Source: Maridesulfovibrio sp.
GTDB lineage: Bacteria; Desulfobacterota; Desulfovibrionia; Desulfovibrionales; Desulfovibrionaceae
Direction: 5' to 3'
DNA length: 64,000 bases
Assembly (NCBI RefSeq): GCF_963666665.1
Contig: NZ_OY762999.1
Span: 3,043,501 to 3,107,500, forward strand
The position numbers and the translations under genes are program-made. Under the pieces are notes generated by a model. The model made no database searches, was not told where the DNA came from, and saw nothing but the letters and a program-made list of their open reading frames with translations. Position 1 is the stretch's first letter. Each line of letters opens with the position of its first letter. This document shows positions 1 to 8,124 of this stretch, one piece after another.

Positions 1-936
1 AAACCCATATTGTTGTTATCCATTATTTTTTTATGCTTTTTAGTTGGTATTTTTGTATATGGAGTTAAAATCTATACGAGTCAAGAGTTCTATGAAACAT
101 CCAACATTGCGCATACAGGATTTAGGAGTGATGCAAAGGAAAATGCAATCTGGATCACTGTTGACGACATAGAGAATGGTTATTTTAGAGTTAAAGCATC
201 AGCATGGATCAGCAATGGCTTCGATTTTAAATCTGCATACGTAGACTTGAATGATAGACTTGCAGGAATGCTCCTCTTTGAGGAGCTTGATTTAAAAGCA
301 ATTCGTAGATCTGAAAAAAACACCTACTATGAGTCTGCTTATATTGATTACCACGGGCATGGGTTATTTGATAACTACCCTTTCGATGAGCATTTCATTT
401 CAAGTAAGGCCAAGATTGTCCTTATCTCTGAAAATGGAGAACAGACTGTTTTGCCAGATGAATTTGTCTATAGCGTCTACTTAGATGAAACTTTCAAAAT
501 TACAGAGCTAAAGGAAATCCCTAAAAAGCTTGGGAGCGGCAGGACGGTTGTAGCGAGTGACGAGGTTTTACTACAAATCGAACGGCAGCCATGGTTCAAA
601 TGCTATTTTTTACTTGCATGCATGCTCGTGCTAATCCCCATTATCACAATGGCCTCAGGCGACAGCAAGGTTAGCAGCATTGATACTCCTGCATTTATCA
701 TATCCGTATTTGCAATACGAAAAATGTTAGCTCCCGAAGACGGGCTAATCTTTGATTTCGACTTGTATCTTGCTGCAATTATTTGGTGTTTTGGAGCAGT
801 AAAAATGATGATGGTCACAGGTCAATTGTATCGTTCTGATGAAGATTTCTTGCTGTTAAGAGATGGAGTACTCCGGCTGAAAGATAAATTAATTGAAGTT
901 GGTCGTGCTATTCATAGAGATGAAGAGCTTATGTAG
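1..936 (+). CDS. Membrane protein, 5' end cut by window edge
   Basis: The reading frame is open from the first base, so the true start probably lies outside the window; a TTG at 10 is the first possible internal start. The protein has one hydrophobic segment at the very N-terminus, about 170 residues of soluble, probably extracytoplasmic sequence, and three hydrophobic segments in the last 110 residues, ending in a charged cytoplasmic tail. This layout resembles the DUF4436 family, but I rest that only on architecture. It converges on the helicase pair that follows on the other strand. Function unknown. Confidence 0.7.
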   Translation, partial: KPILLLSIIFLCFLVGIFVYGVKIYTSQEFYETSNIAHTGFRSDAKENAIWITVDDIENGYFRVKASAWISNGFDFKSAYVDLNDRLAGMLLFEELDLKAIRRSEKNTYYESAYIDYHGHGLFDNYPFDEHFISSKAKIVLISENGEQTVLPDEFVYSVYLDETFKITELKEIPKKLGSGRTVVASDEVLLQIERQPWFKCYFLLACMLVLIPIITMASGDSKVSSIDTPAFIISVFAIRKMLAPEDGLIFDFDLYLAAIIWCFGAVKMMMVTGQLYRSDEDFLLLRDGVLRLKDKLIEVGRAIHRDEELM

Positions 937-1045
937 TTCTAGGCAGCTAGCAGTTTTAAGATGAGGAGGGGTTGCAAAAACAAGCGGCCCAACCATGAAG
1001 GTCAGACCGCCGGGTACAAACTTTGAATTTTAAATATTAGGTGTA

Positions 1046-1474
1046 TTAGGCAACAAGTTCTAATCTTGAAAAAAGAGCCTCTCTTTCGCTTTTAGGAATA
1101 TTTTGAAAAAAATCTTCTATATCTTTCAGTGAATTATTCCTTTCAAGCAGTGGAGTAAGTTCTCTAATTAATTTGTTTATATTCTCGGAGCGATCCCATT
1201 GCTTTTTATATCTAGAACTTCCAATTTTCTGATCGATACTTTGAAGGTATTTATCTTTGTCATAAATATATTTCATTTTATTTATTACTCCACCAAACTC
1301 GCTGTCGCAAAACGTAACAATAACCTGAATATCACCAGCTTTACGTTTGACTTCAATGCTGGAGTAATCATTTTCAAAAATAGCATCAGCTAAGTCTGAA
1401 GGTTGAACTCCTTTTGTAATATGAACAGCGACCAGTTTATTTAATAAATTCAATGCTTTTTTAGTAAAAATCAT
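1046..1474 (-). CDS. Hypothetical partner of the helicase
   Basis: A 142-residue soluble, lysine-rich protein with no motif I recognise. It starts 8 bases downstream of the helicase stop codon on the same strand, so the two are almost certainly cotranscribed and probably act together. The pair is AT-rich compared with the core genes after 11 kb, which fits acquisition with the surrounding mobile element. Possible roles are a helicase accessory or a defence partner; nothing in the sequence decides. Confidence 0.65.
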   Translation of the reverse strand: MIFTKKALNLLNKLVAVHITKGVQPSDLADAIFENDYSSIEVKRKAGDIQVIVTFCDSEFGGVINKMKYIYDKDKYLQSIDQKIGSSRYKKQWDRSENINKLIRELTPLLERNNSLKDIEDFFQNIPKSEREALFSRLELVA

Positions 1475-1482
1475 TTTTATTC

Positions 1483-3345
1483 CTATATGTTAGCAAGAAT
1501 CCTTTTTAATTCTTCATAAATAACGTCTACATACCTAAGTGAATGGTAAAGATTTGTATTATCCCTATCTTTAACAGCTCCAAACTTTTTTGCCAACTTT
1601 GCGTTAACATATCTTACGATAAGTCCATCGTTTGCATCAGAACTTTTTGCATAAGGGACAAATCTACCTATTAAAGGGTACAAGTTGGATTCTTTAGGGT
1701 CAAGATCAAAGTCACTAAGTAAGTCTACTGCATAATCTTGATTTTTTTTTGTTAAAATTTCACGCATTTTCTTTCGAGCTTCAGCGGGCCTTTTCTCAAT
1801 CAGCTGTGGGTCGATAAAATCCCGAGCAAGATTATTTGTCTCTTCTTTTCCAGCGGCCTCAACTGCTGCAGAAATAAGTTCATCGGATAAACCAGCTTTT
1901 TTTAAACTTTCCTCTACAATTCTCTTTTTATCAGCTATCTTTTCGCGAGCTTGTTCAAATAACTTATGACAATCTACGTCATGTAAGTAAGAATCTTGTT
2001 GACTTACAAAAGCATCTTCTGAGGAAACGCCCGCAATTTCCTTTCCTCGTTCTTCATAATCACGATCTGAATATTGAAAGTCTTTAACCATTCTAATTGT
2101 TGCCCGATCAACTTCATGTTGAAACCGATCCCACATTCGATTTAATCCAGTTTCTTCGTGAAAAATCACCACTGCATTATTATCAATTTCGTGTTCATAA
2201 ATTTCAGATTCAGGAATAGCCCTTAAAACACGACCCACAACTTGAGCAAAAGCATTTTCGCTACGATAAGGCCTAAATAGGGCCAATATAGTCAAGTACT
2301 TATGATCGTAACCTTCCATTAACATGTTTACTGAAATTACAACTTGGCACAAATTTAGATCAATGCTTTTAAATGCTGCAAGCTGCGCCTCATCTTCCAT
2401 TTTACTATGAACAATTACACTCTCTAAGCCCGCTTCTTGATACCACAAATGCAAGTCTTCTGCATGTTTAATACTACAACCTACTGCAAGGATTTTATGG
2501 GGAACATTGGGTGATATTTTGTTGAGTTCAGTAAGCTTTAATATACTGTGTTGTATAACGTCCTTGGAGCAATTTTCTGACAATGCCACGCTTTTTTCAA
2601 TCCACTCTGTATCTTTTAATTCTAAAACAGCTTGTAAATTTAATTGGACATTTGGTTTTTCTGGAAGTGTGAAATACAATTTATTAGCATTAACTGTTTC
2701 TTTTCTAAGTAACTTAATGTGACGATCTCTCATGACTTCAGAGAGCTTAGTCTCATGAATTTTATCGCCTTGTACAGGTTGTCCATCTCCTCTGTATGGA
2801 GTTCCCGTCAGGTGTAGCTTCTTAGAATTAGAAAAATAATCTAGAACATCTTGCCAGCTTTTTGCTGGAGCGTGATGAGCTTCATCGATAATAATCATAT
2901 CAAAAAAATCAGGAGCTACCCGTGTTATGAGCGAGGAGTTTCTATCACCAACAATTTTATGTATATTGCAATGTACAAAATGACTTTGTTCTAAATGCTC
3001 TTGAGAAATTGAAGCATCATATTCACTTACCACTGGAATACTTGCAGGATTAAATATTATGTCCTGATTAACCCAAAAGTTATCTTGTAGAACAGCAGAT
3101 TCCTTTTTGATCGAATTATTAGTCACTAGCCCTGGAGTTATAATTAAAACTCTGCCATTGGAAACTCCATACGGAGAAATTAGTGCCACGCCTGTTTTGC
3201 CCGTTCCTGTGGGAAGAACAACTAAAGCTTCTCCACAGGGGTTTTGCTCAAAATATTCTCTAATGCTAAGACATGCTTCAATTTGTGGGTTTCGTAAGTT
3301 TTTATTTCCCTCTATATTTACAGCGGTCTTTTTGAAGTAACTCAT
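1483..3345 (-). CDS. Superfamily II DEAD/DEAH-box helicase
   Basis: A 620-residue ATP-dependent nucleic-acid helicase/translocase of the type III restriction-subunit/SSL2-like group. Visible motifs in order: a Q-motif-like RNPQ near residue 19, Walker A PTGTGKT at 45-51, DEAH box (IIDEAHH) near 155, motif III-like TGTPYRGDG near 180, and motif VI QVVGRVLRA near 370. Everything needed for ATP hydrolysis is present. The last 200 residues are charged and lack a nuclease motif I can identify. It heads a two-gene unit with the 142-residue protein at 1046-1474. Such helicases in islands are often part of defence or DNA-repair modules, but that role is inferred here. Confidence 0.88.
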   Translation of the reverse strand: MSYFKKTAVNIEGNKNLRNPQIEACLSIREYFEQNPCGEALVVLPTGTGKTGVALISPYGVSNGRVLIITPGLVTNNSIKKESAVLQDNFWVNQDIIFNPASIPVVSEYDASISQEHLEQSHFVHCNIHKIVGDRNSSLITRVAPDFFDMIIIDEAHHAPAKSWQDVLDYFSNSKKLHLTGTPYRGDGQPVQGDKIHETKLSEVMRDRHIKLLRKETVNANKLYFTLPEKPNVQLNLQAVLELKDTEWIEKSVALSENCSKDVIQHSILKLTELNKISPNVPHKILAVGCSIKHAEDLHLWYQEAGLESVIVHSKMEDEAQLAAFKSIDLNLCQVVISVNMLMEGYDHKYLTILALFRPYRSENAFAQVVGRVLRAIPESEIYEHEIDNNAVVIFHEETGLNRMWDRFQHEVDRATIRMVKDFQYSDRDYEERGKEIAGVSSEDAFVSQQDSYLHDVDCHKLFEQAREKIADKKRIVEESLKKAGLSDELISAAVEAAGKEETNNLARDFIDPQLIEKRPAEARKKMREILTKKNQDYAVDLLSDFDLDPKESNLYPLIGRFVPYAKSSDANDGLIVRYVNAKLAKKFGAVKDRDNTNLYHSLRYVDVIYEELKRILANI

Positions 3346-3451
3346 TTTTATCCTTAATATCAGTTAGATAAATCGCGACTATTTTTTAATTCACCCCAAC
3401 CCCAAACACATATATAATTCCTAGAATAAATCACACTATATTAGGTTGTGT

Positions 3452-3661
3452 CTAGCAATCTCTAGAGAATGTTAAAAGTTTGACTCTTTTCTTGGGAGGC
3501 ATGGGACTCAGGATTTCTACATTACCAACTTTCTTTGAGCCTCTGCAGCCACGGTCACAGATTGCTACCGAAGCTCTGGTTTCGGTGACGGTCAAGCATT
3601 GTGTCGCATCTACGGCAAAGCTATCCGTTATAATATTCGCGCCCTCACCAGCTCTTAATCC
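3452..3661 (-). pseudogene. IS5-type transposase remnant
   Basis: The minus-strand frame, which has no usable start, translates to a stretch carrying DRGCRGSKKVG followed by ILSPMPPKKR. This matches the region of IS5/IS1182-type DDE transposases usually reading DRGYRG(x)KEV...IPxPPKK, which holds the second catalytic aspartate. The tyrosine normally after DRG is a cysteine, the frame stops soon after PPKKR, and the rest of the transposase is missing. It fills the gap between the helicase and the 182-residue gene, so this is a decayed insertion-sequence fragment. Confidence 0.5.
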
Positions 3662-4203
3662 CAGCTCCGATAATGCTTGCTCAACAGCTTAAACAAGTAC
3701 TGAATATCCTGATCTGCAAGCTCTCGTTCCTGCTCAAGACACCTGCGCAACTCTTTCTTAGCTTTTGCTTCCAACTTCGGGTTGGTTGCTCTGGGCCAAT
3801 CTGTGAACCAACGACAAGCATCTGGCTCAACATCCCCGGTCGAATTGTCGTATGAGGGTTCAAAAAAACTGCGCATCTCCCCCCATTTCTCCCTATGGTG
3901 CTCACGGCACTTATCAGCATAATTATGAGCGAAGTATCGCTCCAAGAGCATTTCGCAGACATGCATTGTATGCAAATCCCGGTCGGCTCCCACATAGTAA
4001 GGGTTACGCCGCAGCTCACCTTGCATAAGCACAAGTTTGTGCTGCATGACCTTGAACAGCCCATCAGAAGTGTAATGACGATCAGACCATATTACGGGGA
4101 ACCATTGATACAAATTGCGTATTCCAAATTTTACTGCTCGATACCATTCGTCAAGCAATTCCCATGGAGCCGTTAAATAGTGCGACCAGCGATATTCCGG
4201 CAT
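3655..4203 (-). CDS. Phage/island-type hypothetical protein
   Basis: A 182-residue basic protein rich in W, R and H with no recognised catalytic motif. The start at 4203 is chosen because GGAAGGA precedes it by 5 bases; longer in-frame starts up to 4227 lack such a site. It resembles small hypothetical proteins common in phages and islands. Its upstream region carries two 20-bp direct repeats (4235-4275) that may be operators. Its 3' end touches the degraded IS fragment. Confidence 0.6.
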   Translation of the reverse strand: MPEYRWSHYLTAPWELLDEWYRAVKFGIRNLYQWFPVIWSDRHYTSDGLFKVMQHKLVLMQGELRRNPYYVGADRDLHTMHVCEMLLERYFAHNYADKCREHHREKWGEMRSFFEPSYDNSTGDVEPDACRWFTDWPRATNPKLEAKAKKELRRCLEQERELADQDIQYLFKLLSKHYRSWD

Positions 4204-4234
4204 GATAATCCTTCCCATTCGATTCAATTTTTTG

Positions 4235-4431
4235 ACGTGAATTTGGTAGTTTTAAACGTGAATTTGGTAGTTTTAAAACTTGCTTAATCTAAGACTTTCG
4301 AAAAGCCTACTCAATAGCTGAAAATAAAAATTCAATATTTTCAAGGCTTTTCTCTGAATTAATTTCTTAATCTCAGCCCCAACAATTGAGTTATATTCAA
4401 TTTAGACGCTGACGTGAATTTGGTAGTCGTA
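4235..4431. repeat. Three direct repeats, two at 21-bp spacing
   Basis: The 20-mer ACGTGAATTTGGTAGTTTTA occurs at 4235-4254 and exactly again at 4256-4275. A third copy at 4412-4431, same orientation, differs only near its end (TCGTA for TTTTA). Multiple same-orientation repeats like these are typical of IS21-family termini and of operator arrays. No istA/istB genes are present, so an IS21-end remnant or a regulator-binding array are both possible. The rest of 4276-4503 shows no gene. Confidence 0.7.
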
Positions 4432-4503
4432 AAAAGCTGGCTCACCTGAAAGGAGTTATCAGGTAAACCGGCAATAATAAACCGCGCTTGAATCAGCCAC
4501 GAT

Positions 4504-4866
4504 TCATATTAGTTTTCGGATCTCTCTGAATGCTTCATCTACGCTACCCACCGTTTCAGCGAAAAGCTCCTGAAGTTCCTTATGGTTTTCTTGCAGCTCC
4601 GCGGGGACAAGCTTTCCTTCTGAATTTAAGTGGTAAGCTATTTGGTTCAGGTTGCCCCCGATCTGGCTGAAGCCCAGCTTAAGCTCCAAAAGCGTTTTAA
4701 AAATCAGCTTTAACTGTTCAATCGCAGGCTCATCTAAATCATAAAGACCAGATTTAACCAGATCTCGAATCAGTGCGGATTTGTTTTGCCCTTTTTCATT
4801 GGCTCTTTCTTTCAAACAAGTGGCCAGTTCTTCATCAAGCCTGAATATCTCTCTCTTATCTTTCAT
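4504..4866 (-). CDS. mobC: MobC-like relaxosome protein
   Basis: A 120-residue protein with an N-terminal ribbon-helix-helix-like segment (IFRLDEELATCLKERA...KSALIRDLV) and the MobC family signature GGNLNQIAYHLN near residues 76-87. MobC proteins bind oriT and help the relaxase open plasmid DNA. The start codon abuts the end of the trbL-like gene, so it is cotranscribed with the transfer genes. A relaxase gene would normally follow directly downstream, but only repeats and a non-coding stretch are there, which suggests deletion. Confidence 0.7.
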   Translation of the reverse strand: MKDKREIFRLDEELATCLKERANEKGQNKSALIRDLVKSGLYDLDEPAIEQLKLIFKTLLELKLGFSQIGGNLNQIAYHLNSEGKLVPAELQENHKELQELFAETVGSVDEAFREIRKLI

Positions 4867-5871
4867 TTATTCACCTGCCTTTTTCCAATACTTACTGGCC
4901 TTTCCTCTAATATTACTAAGCATGGAGTTACCGGATCTGCTGGACGATGAGCTAGATCTGGAGCGTAGCACAGAAGAAAAGACAGCAGCTCCGGCAAGAG
5001 ATCCAATGGAAGCGATTCCAGTTGTCGCCCCTGCAACACCTCCAGTCAGTGCTGAAGCAAGATCGGGGACCTTAAGGAGTATTCCAAAGCAGACCAGCGA
5101 CCAAACGACAAGTGAAGCAAATTCAGCATTAAACACGCCTTGTTCTACAAGGATGTTTGCATATAGACTTAATGACGACTCTACCCCTTGGTAGGCAACG
5201 CTCATGACGATAGCAGCAAAAACCATCATCATTGAATAGTTTGCTATCGCCTTTACCCATGCCCAGAACACATGCCTTGTTTCCTTAAATGCGGACAGGA
5301 ATATGCACACTATGCCAATCACAAATAGAACATAAATCACGAAAAGGGACAGGATAATTAACACAAGAAAACATATATACATGAGGCCGTAGCTAACGCT
5401 AAACACCCCAACAGCAACCCAAGCACTAATATACTCCCCGGCATTAGTCATAAGGTTACCATCTGGGATTTTATTCATCAGCTGAGTGTAAATTAATGCA
5501 AAGCCATTATCTAAATGGTTAAATATGCCTATAAAATTATTTACACTACCTTTTGAAGCAAACCAACTTGCCGTATTTATCAATCCTTTAACGTATGGAA
5601 TGACTATATTGTTGACATAGAATGAACTTCCAAGCACAGCAGAAACAATAGACATTAATATTAAAGCTGAATAAAAAAGCTCCTTTATTCTATCGGATGA
5701 GAGCCTTCCAACCATAGCCTCAACACCGATCCACATTAGATACAATGTTGTAAAGGCGATAGCAGCACCTTTTGCATTTTGCTGCATTAATTGCGACATC
5801 TCAATAATATAATCTTGTAATGACGAAAGTGTTAGCGCAAGAATCTTTGTAGCTAAAGGTGTCAACTCCAT
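4867..5871 (-). CDS. trbL: TrbL/VirB6-type conjugation membrane protein
   Basis: A 334-residue polytopic inner-membrane protein with about six hydrophobic helices, the strongest clusters between residues 60 and 250, and a Gly/Ala- then Ser/Arg-rich C-terminal tail. This is the layout of VirB6/TrbL proteins, which form part of the inner-membrane channel of type IV secretion systems. Its start overlaps the stop of the trbJ-like gene and its stop abuts mobC, a tight trbJ-trbL-mobC order. Only these two secretion components are in the window; the ATPases and outer-membrane parts are absent. Confidence 0.72.
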   Translation of the reverse strand: MELTPLATKILALTLSSLQDYIIEMSQLMQQNAKGAAIAFTTLYLMWIGVEAMVGRLSSDRIKELFYSALILMSIVSAVLGSSFYVNNIVIPYVKGLINTASWFASKGSVNNFIGIFNHLDNGFALIYTQLMNKIPDGNLMTNAGEYISAWVAVGVFSVSYGLMYICFLVLIILSLFVIYVLFVIGIVCIFLSAFKETRHVFWAWVKAIANYSMMMVFAAIVMSVAYQGVESSLSLYANILVEQGVFNAEFASLVVWSLVCFGILLKVPDLASALTGGVAGATTGIASIGSLAGAAVFSSVLRSRSSSSSSRSGNSMLSNIRGKASKYWKKAGE

Positions 5872-6776
5872 TAGACACCTCCTTTCAGGTCAATGATTTG
5901 AAGCAGCGTATCAGAGGATGGATTTTCAAGATCTACACCTTGGCTTTTCATAGCTTCATAAGGCGCAAGGTATTTTTGTTTAGCTTCTTCGTACTTTGCT
6001 TTCTTCTGCTCTCTCTCGGCTTGCATTCTCCTCAGTTCATCGTCTTTAACACCACTGAAGTTCATAAGGGCCTGCGCTTCACCTATCTGGGCAGTTAAAG
6101 CCAGCTGCTCAGAAAGAATGCTGATTATCTGAGCCAGAAAGACATTCGTTAGATCCTGAGCTTCTTTGATGTTCTCGGTGGAATCAATTTTATTGGTCAG
6201 ATCCTCCAGGACTGCAAACCGATCCTTCATTCCGGCTAGAAGCTTTTCAGACTTTTCAATAGTATCCTTAAGCCCCTGCTGCCGCAGTTGATATTTGGGG
6301 GCTAATTGTTTCCATGGGTTGTAATTTGGTGAGCGTGGATCACCGAAAATACCATCCAGCATATCAGTTGCTTCTGTAAATTCCCCGATATCTTCAAGCA
6401 AGCTGGAGATCTCTTTTACACGGCCCACAACACTGCTTGGTATTGCCTCAATCTGGCTCTTGATATTTTGAATTTTGCCAACAAAAGCCTTTCCTTGGTC
6501 ATAGTAGCCTTTGACCTGATCCTTAATGTCTTGCAGCTCCTTGAACTGCTCCTGCAGCATGGAATAGCTTTGCTGCAAGACTTCGAATTGTTTCATCTGC
6601 TCTTTGATCTGTTGCTGTGCCTTTTGCAATTGCTGCACGTAGTAGCCATATGAACCGGGATCGCTGACGGTCATGGCTTCAGCTTGCATTGGAAAGAAGC
6701 CCAGAAAAATAAAGAACACTGCACAAGCAGCCACATATTTTTTTGTAGTAACTGCATATATATCGAGAGAAATCAT
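5871..6776 (-). CDS. trbJ: TrbJ/VirB5-type conjugal transfer protein
   Basis: A 301-residue exported protein. Residues 1-33 form a signal peptide ending at AEA, followed by DPGSYGYYVQQL and long Gln/Lys-rich coiled coils (about 45-110 and 180-280). This is the pattern of TrbJ/VirB5 minor pilus proteins of P-type conjugation systems. GGAGG lies 7 bases before the ATG at 6776. Operon with trbL (1-base overlap). The downstream channel gene makes the family call firmer than the sequence alone. Confidence 0.72.
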   Translation of the reverse strand: MISLDIYAVTTKKYVAACAVFFIFLGFFPMQAEAMTVSDPGSYGYYVQQLQKAQQQIKEQMKQFEVLQQSYSMLQEQFKELQDIKDQVKGYYDQGKAFVGKIQNIKSQIEAIPSSVVGRVKEISSLLEDIGEFTEATDMLDGIFGDPRSPNYNPWKQLAPKYQLRQQGLKDTIEKSEKLLAGMKDRFAVLEDLTNKIDSTENIKEAQDLTNVFLAQIISILSEQLALTAQIGEAQALMNFSGVKDDELRRMQAEREQKKAKYEEAKQKYLAPYEAMKSQGVDLENPSSDTLLQIIDLKGGV

Positions 6777-6826
6777 AAACGCCTCCTGTAAGGGATTTTC
6801 GAAGGCCGGGGATCTTCCGGCAGATA

Positions 6827-7195
6827 TTACGCACTTCTTCTGCTGACAATATCCATGGACAGTGCTTGCATTTCTGCAACAGCTTCTTCTAAGTCTGTCC
6901 CCGTTGGTTCGCCATCGCTTCTGTTGACAATATCGCTTGCCAGTGCGTTCAGTTTTGCAACACCCTCTTTTCCGTGTCGCTTTGCCAGTTCCCTATCGAG
7001 TTCTTTTTCTTCCCTTCTGATTCGCCTCAACTGTTCGTTTATCTCTGCGCATTCAATAAGCTCATTCTCGTACAGAAAAGGTCCTTTGTCGCTCTGACAA
7101 AGGGCATGAAGGATTCTGACAAACTCAGTTGTTCTATTTGAAAACTTTATAAGAAGCTCTTCGAATGAAAGAGCACACAGTGATGAAATAGCCAT
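6827..7195 (-). CDS. Small coiled-coil protein of the transfer operon
   Basis: A 122-residue protein, mostly helical and charged, with a likely coiled coil in the middle (about residues 45-75). The start at 7195 is chosen because AGGAG precedes it by 6 bases; upstream in-frame sequence is the hairpin-rich non-coding block. It lies 50 bases before trbJ on the same strand and is probably the first gene of the transfer operon. No family recognised. Confidence 0.6.
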   Translation of the reverse strand: MAISSLCALSFEELLIKFSNRTTEFVRILHALCQSDKGPFLYENELIECAEINEQLRRIRREEKELDRELAKRHGKEGVAKLNALASDIVNRSDGEPTGTDLEEAVAEMQALSMDIVSRRSA

Positions 7196-7271
7196 AATTT
7201 CTCCTGCATTTCTGTTGCGCTCATTTTTGGGGCGTTGTCTTGAAGGGCACGATCTGTCTTTTTCAGGGCCT

Positions 7272-7469
7272 AAATCTCGGAACGAGATTTGGTACCTCAA
7301 AACTCCATAAGTTACGGTTTCAGCGAAAGTGTAACGTATGGTTGTGCCTTTCCCGCCGGGTCCCTTTAGGGAAGGCGGAAACGGGGGCCCCTCAGGGGGG
7401 TGAAACCCATCTCTTGCGCCAGCAAGAGCAGGACGAGGCAACGCCGAGGCATTTTGTCATACAAAATGC
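7272..7469. other. Hairpin cluster, candidate oriT
   Basis: A non-coding stretch with at least three perfect inverted repeats: AAATCTCG/CGAGATTT (7272-7290, 3-base loop), CTCTTGC/GCAAGAG (7411-7428, 4-base loop) and GCATTTTGT/ACAAAATGC (7449-7469, 3-base loop). A G/C-rich block (7340-7400) has further pairing potential. It sits upstream of the transfer genes, where an origin of transfer would be expected. No nic site can be assigned without the relaxase family. Confidence 0.4.
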
Positions 7470-7793
7470 GTATCCTGCCATGACACCTAAGCGCATTATT
7501 ACGTGCGATTTACCCTTTCCATCTGGGATAAATTCGATTATTTTCAGCCTCACCACCTGCAAATAGAGCGCAAGAAGCTGTAATGATTAACTTTACAGTG
7601 CAAATTATCTACATACCCAAAAACGTGGGGGTATCTTTTTTTGATGTGGGGACGCTCTTTTTACGCGTGGGGGCTACTTTATTTCTTGTAGGCCCCCCAT
7701 TTCTAAGCGTGGTGGCACTGCTAAAAACCGTAGGGGCTACTTTTTCCACAAAAGATGCTTACAGGCCTCAAAATTAAGCTTTGAGGTACCAAG
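7289..7793. repeat. 13-bp inverted repeat flanking the origin block
   Basis: TTGGTACCTCAAA at 7289-7301 is the exact reverse complement of TTTGAGGTACCAA at 7781-7793. The two arms bracket the whole hairpin and iteron region. They could be binding sites of a partition or replication protein, or recombination sites; nothing decides. Confidence 0.7.
7605..7751. other. Iteron array with DnaA-box-like sites: plasmid-type origin
   Basis: Six tandem degenerate repeats with an exact 21-bp period run from 7625 to 7750, each opening with a YGTGGGGG-like core followed by CTACTTTTT-like sequence; unit 4 carries its G-run as C's and unit 5 is the most diverged. TTATCTACA (7605-7613, one mismatch to the DnaA box) lies just before and TTTTCCACA (7743-7751, fits TTWTNCACA) overlaps the last unit. 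Iterons of 20-22 bp flanked by DnaA boxes next to a DNA-binding replication gene are the standard layout of iteron plasmid origins. Confidence 0.65.
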
Positions 7794-7806
7794 CATTTTT
7801 TTTCAA

Positions 7807-8124
7807 TTACTTGGGGTAGTACTTATCGAGATCAAGTTTCCACTCCACGCTGTTCATCTTTGAAAGAATCGTGAATGCCGTTATGAATAGCTGGCGTTCA
7901 GTCTCAAAATCTGGGCGCATAAGATTATAATACCTTTGCGCCGCCGGACTGAGATTTATGCGCGTGGTCTTCAAATCCTTATCCCGGTATTCTGGAATTT
8001 CAGGGAATCTGGGATACTTTTGAAATAGCCAAAACATTGCTCCGCAGGACTCCGCGATCATTTCTTTGGCGCGTAGATGTTCCGGTAGATCCACGAAGAG
8101 GGTGATGCTTTTACGCTCTGTCAT
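7807..8124 (-). CDS. Small protein of the replication operon
   Basis: A 105-residue protein with no recognised motif; a short beta-rich N-terminus (KSITLFVDL) is followed by helices. The start at 8124 has a perfect GGAGG 5 bases upstream and overlaps the 3' end of the preceding gene by 14 bases, which implies translational coupling. It lies directly beside the iterons, so it may modulate replication or copy number. Confidence 0.6.
   Translation of the reverse strand: MTERKSITLFVDLPEHLRAKEMIAESCGAMFWLFQKYPRFPEIPEYRDKDLKTTRINLSPAAQRYYNLMRPDFETERQLFITAFTILSKMNSVEWKLDLDKYYPK

Noticed and set aside
4235..4431. Short CRISPR-like array
   Set aside because: Only three copies, spacers of 1 and 136 bases, and no cas genes.
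7240..7566. 108-codon plus-strand frame in the origin block
   Set aside because: Runs through several perfect hairpins and lacks a ribosome site; better read as non-coding.
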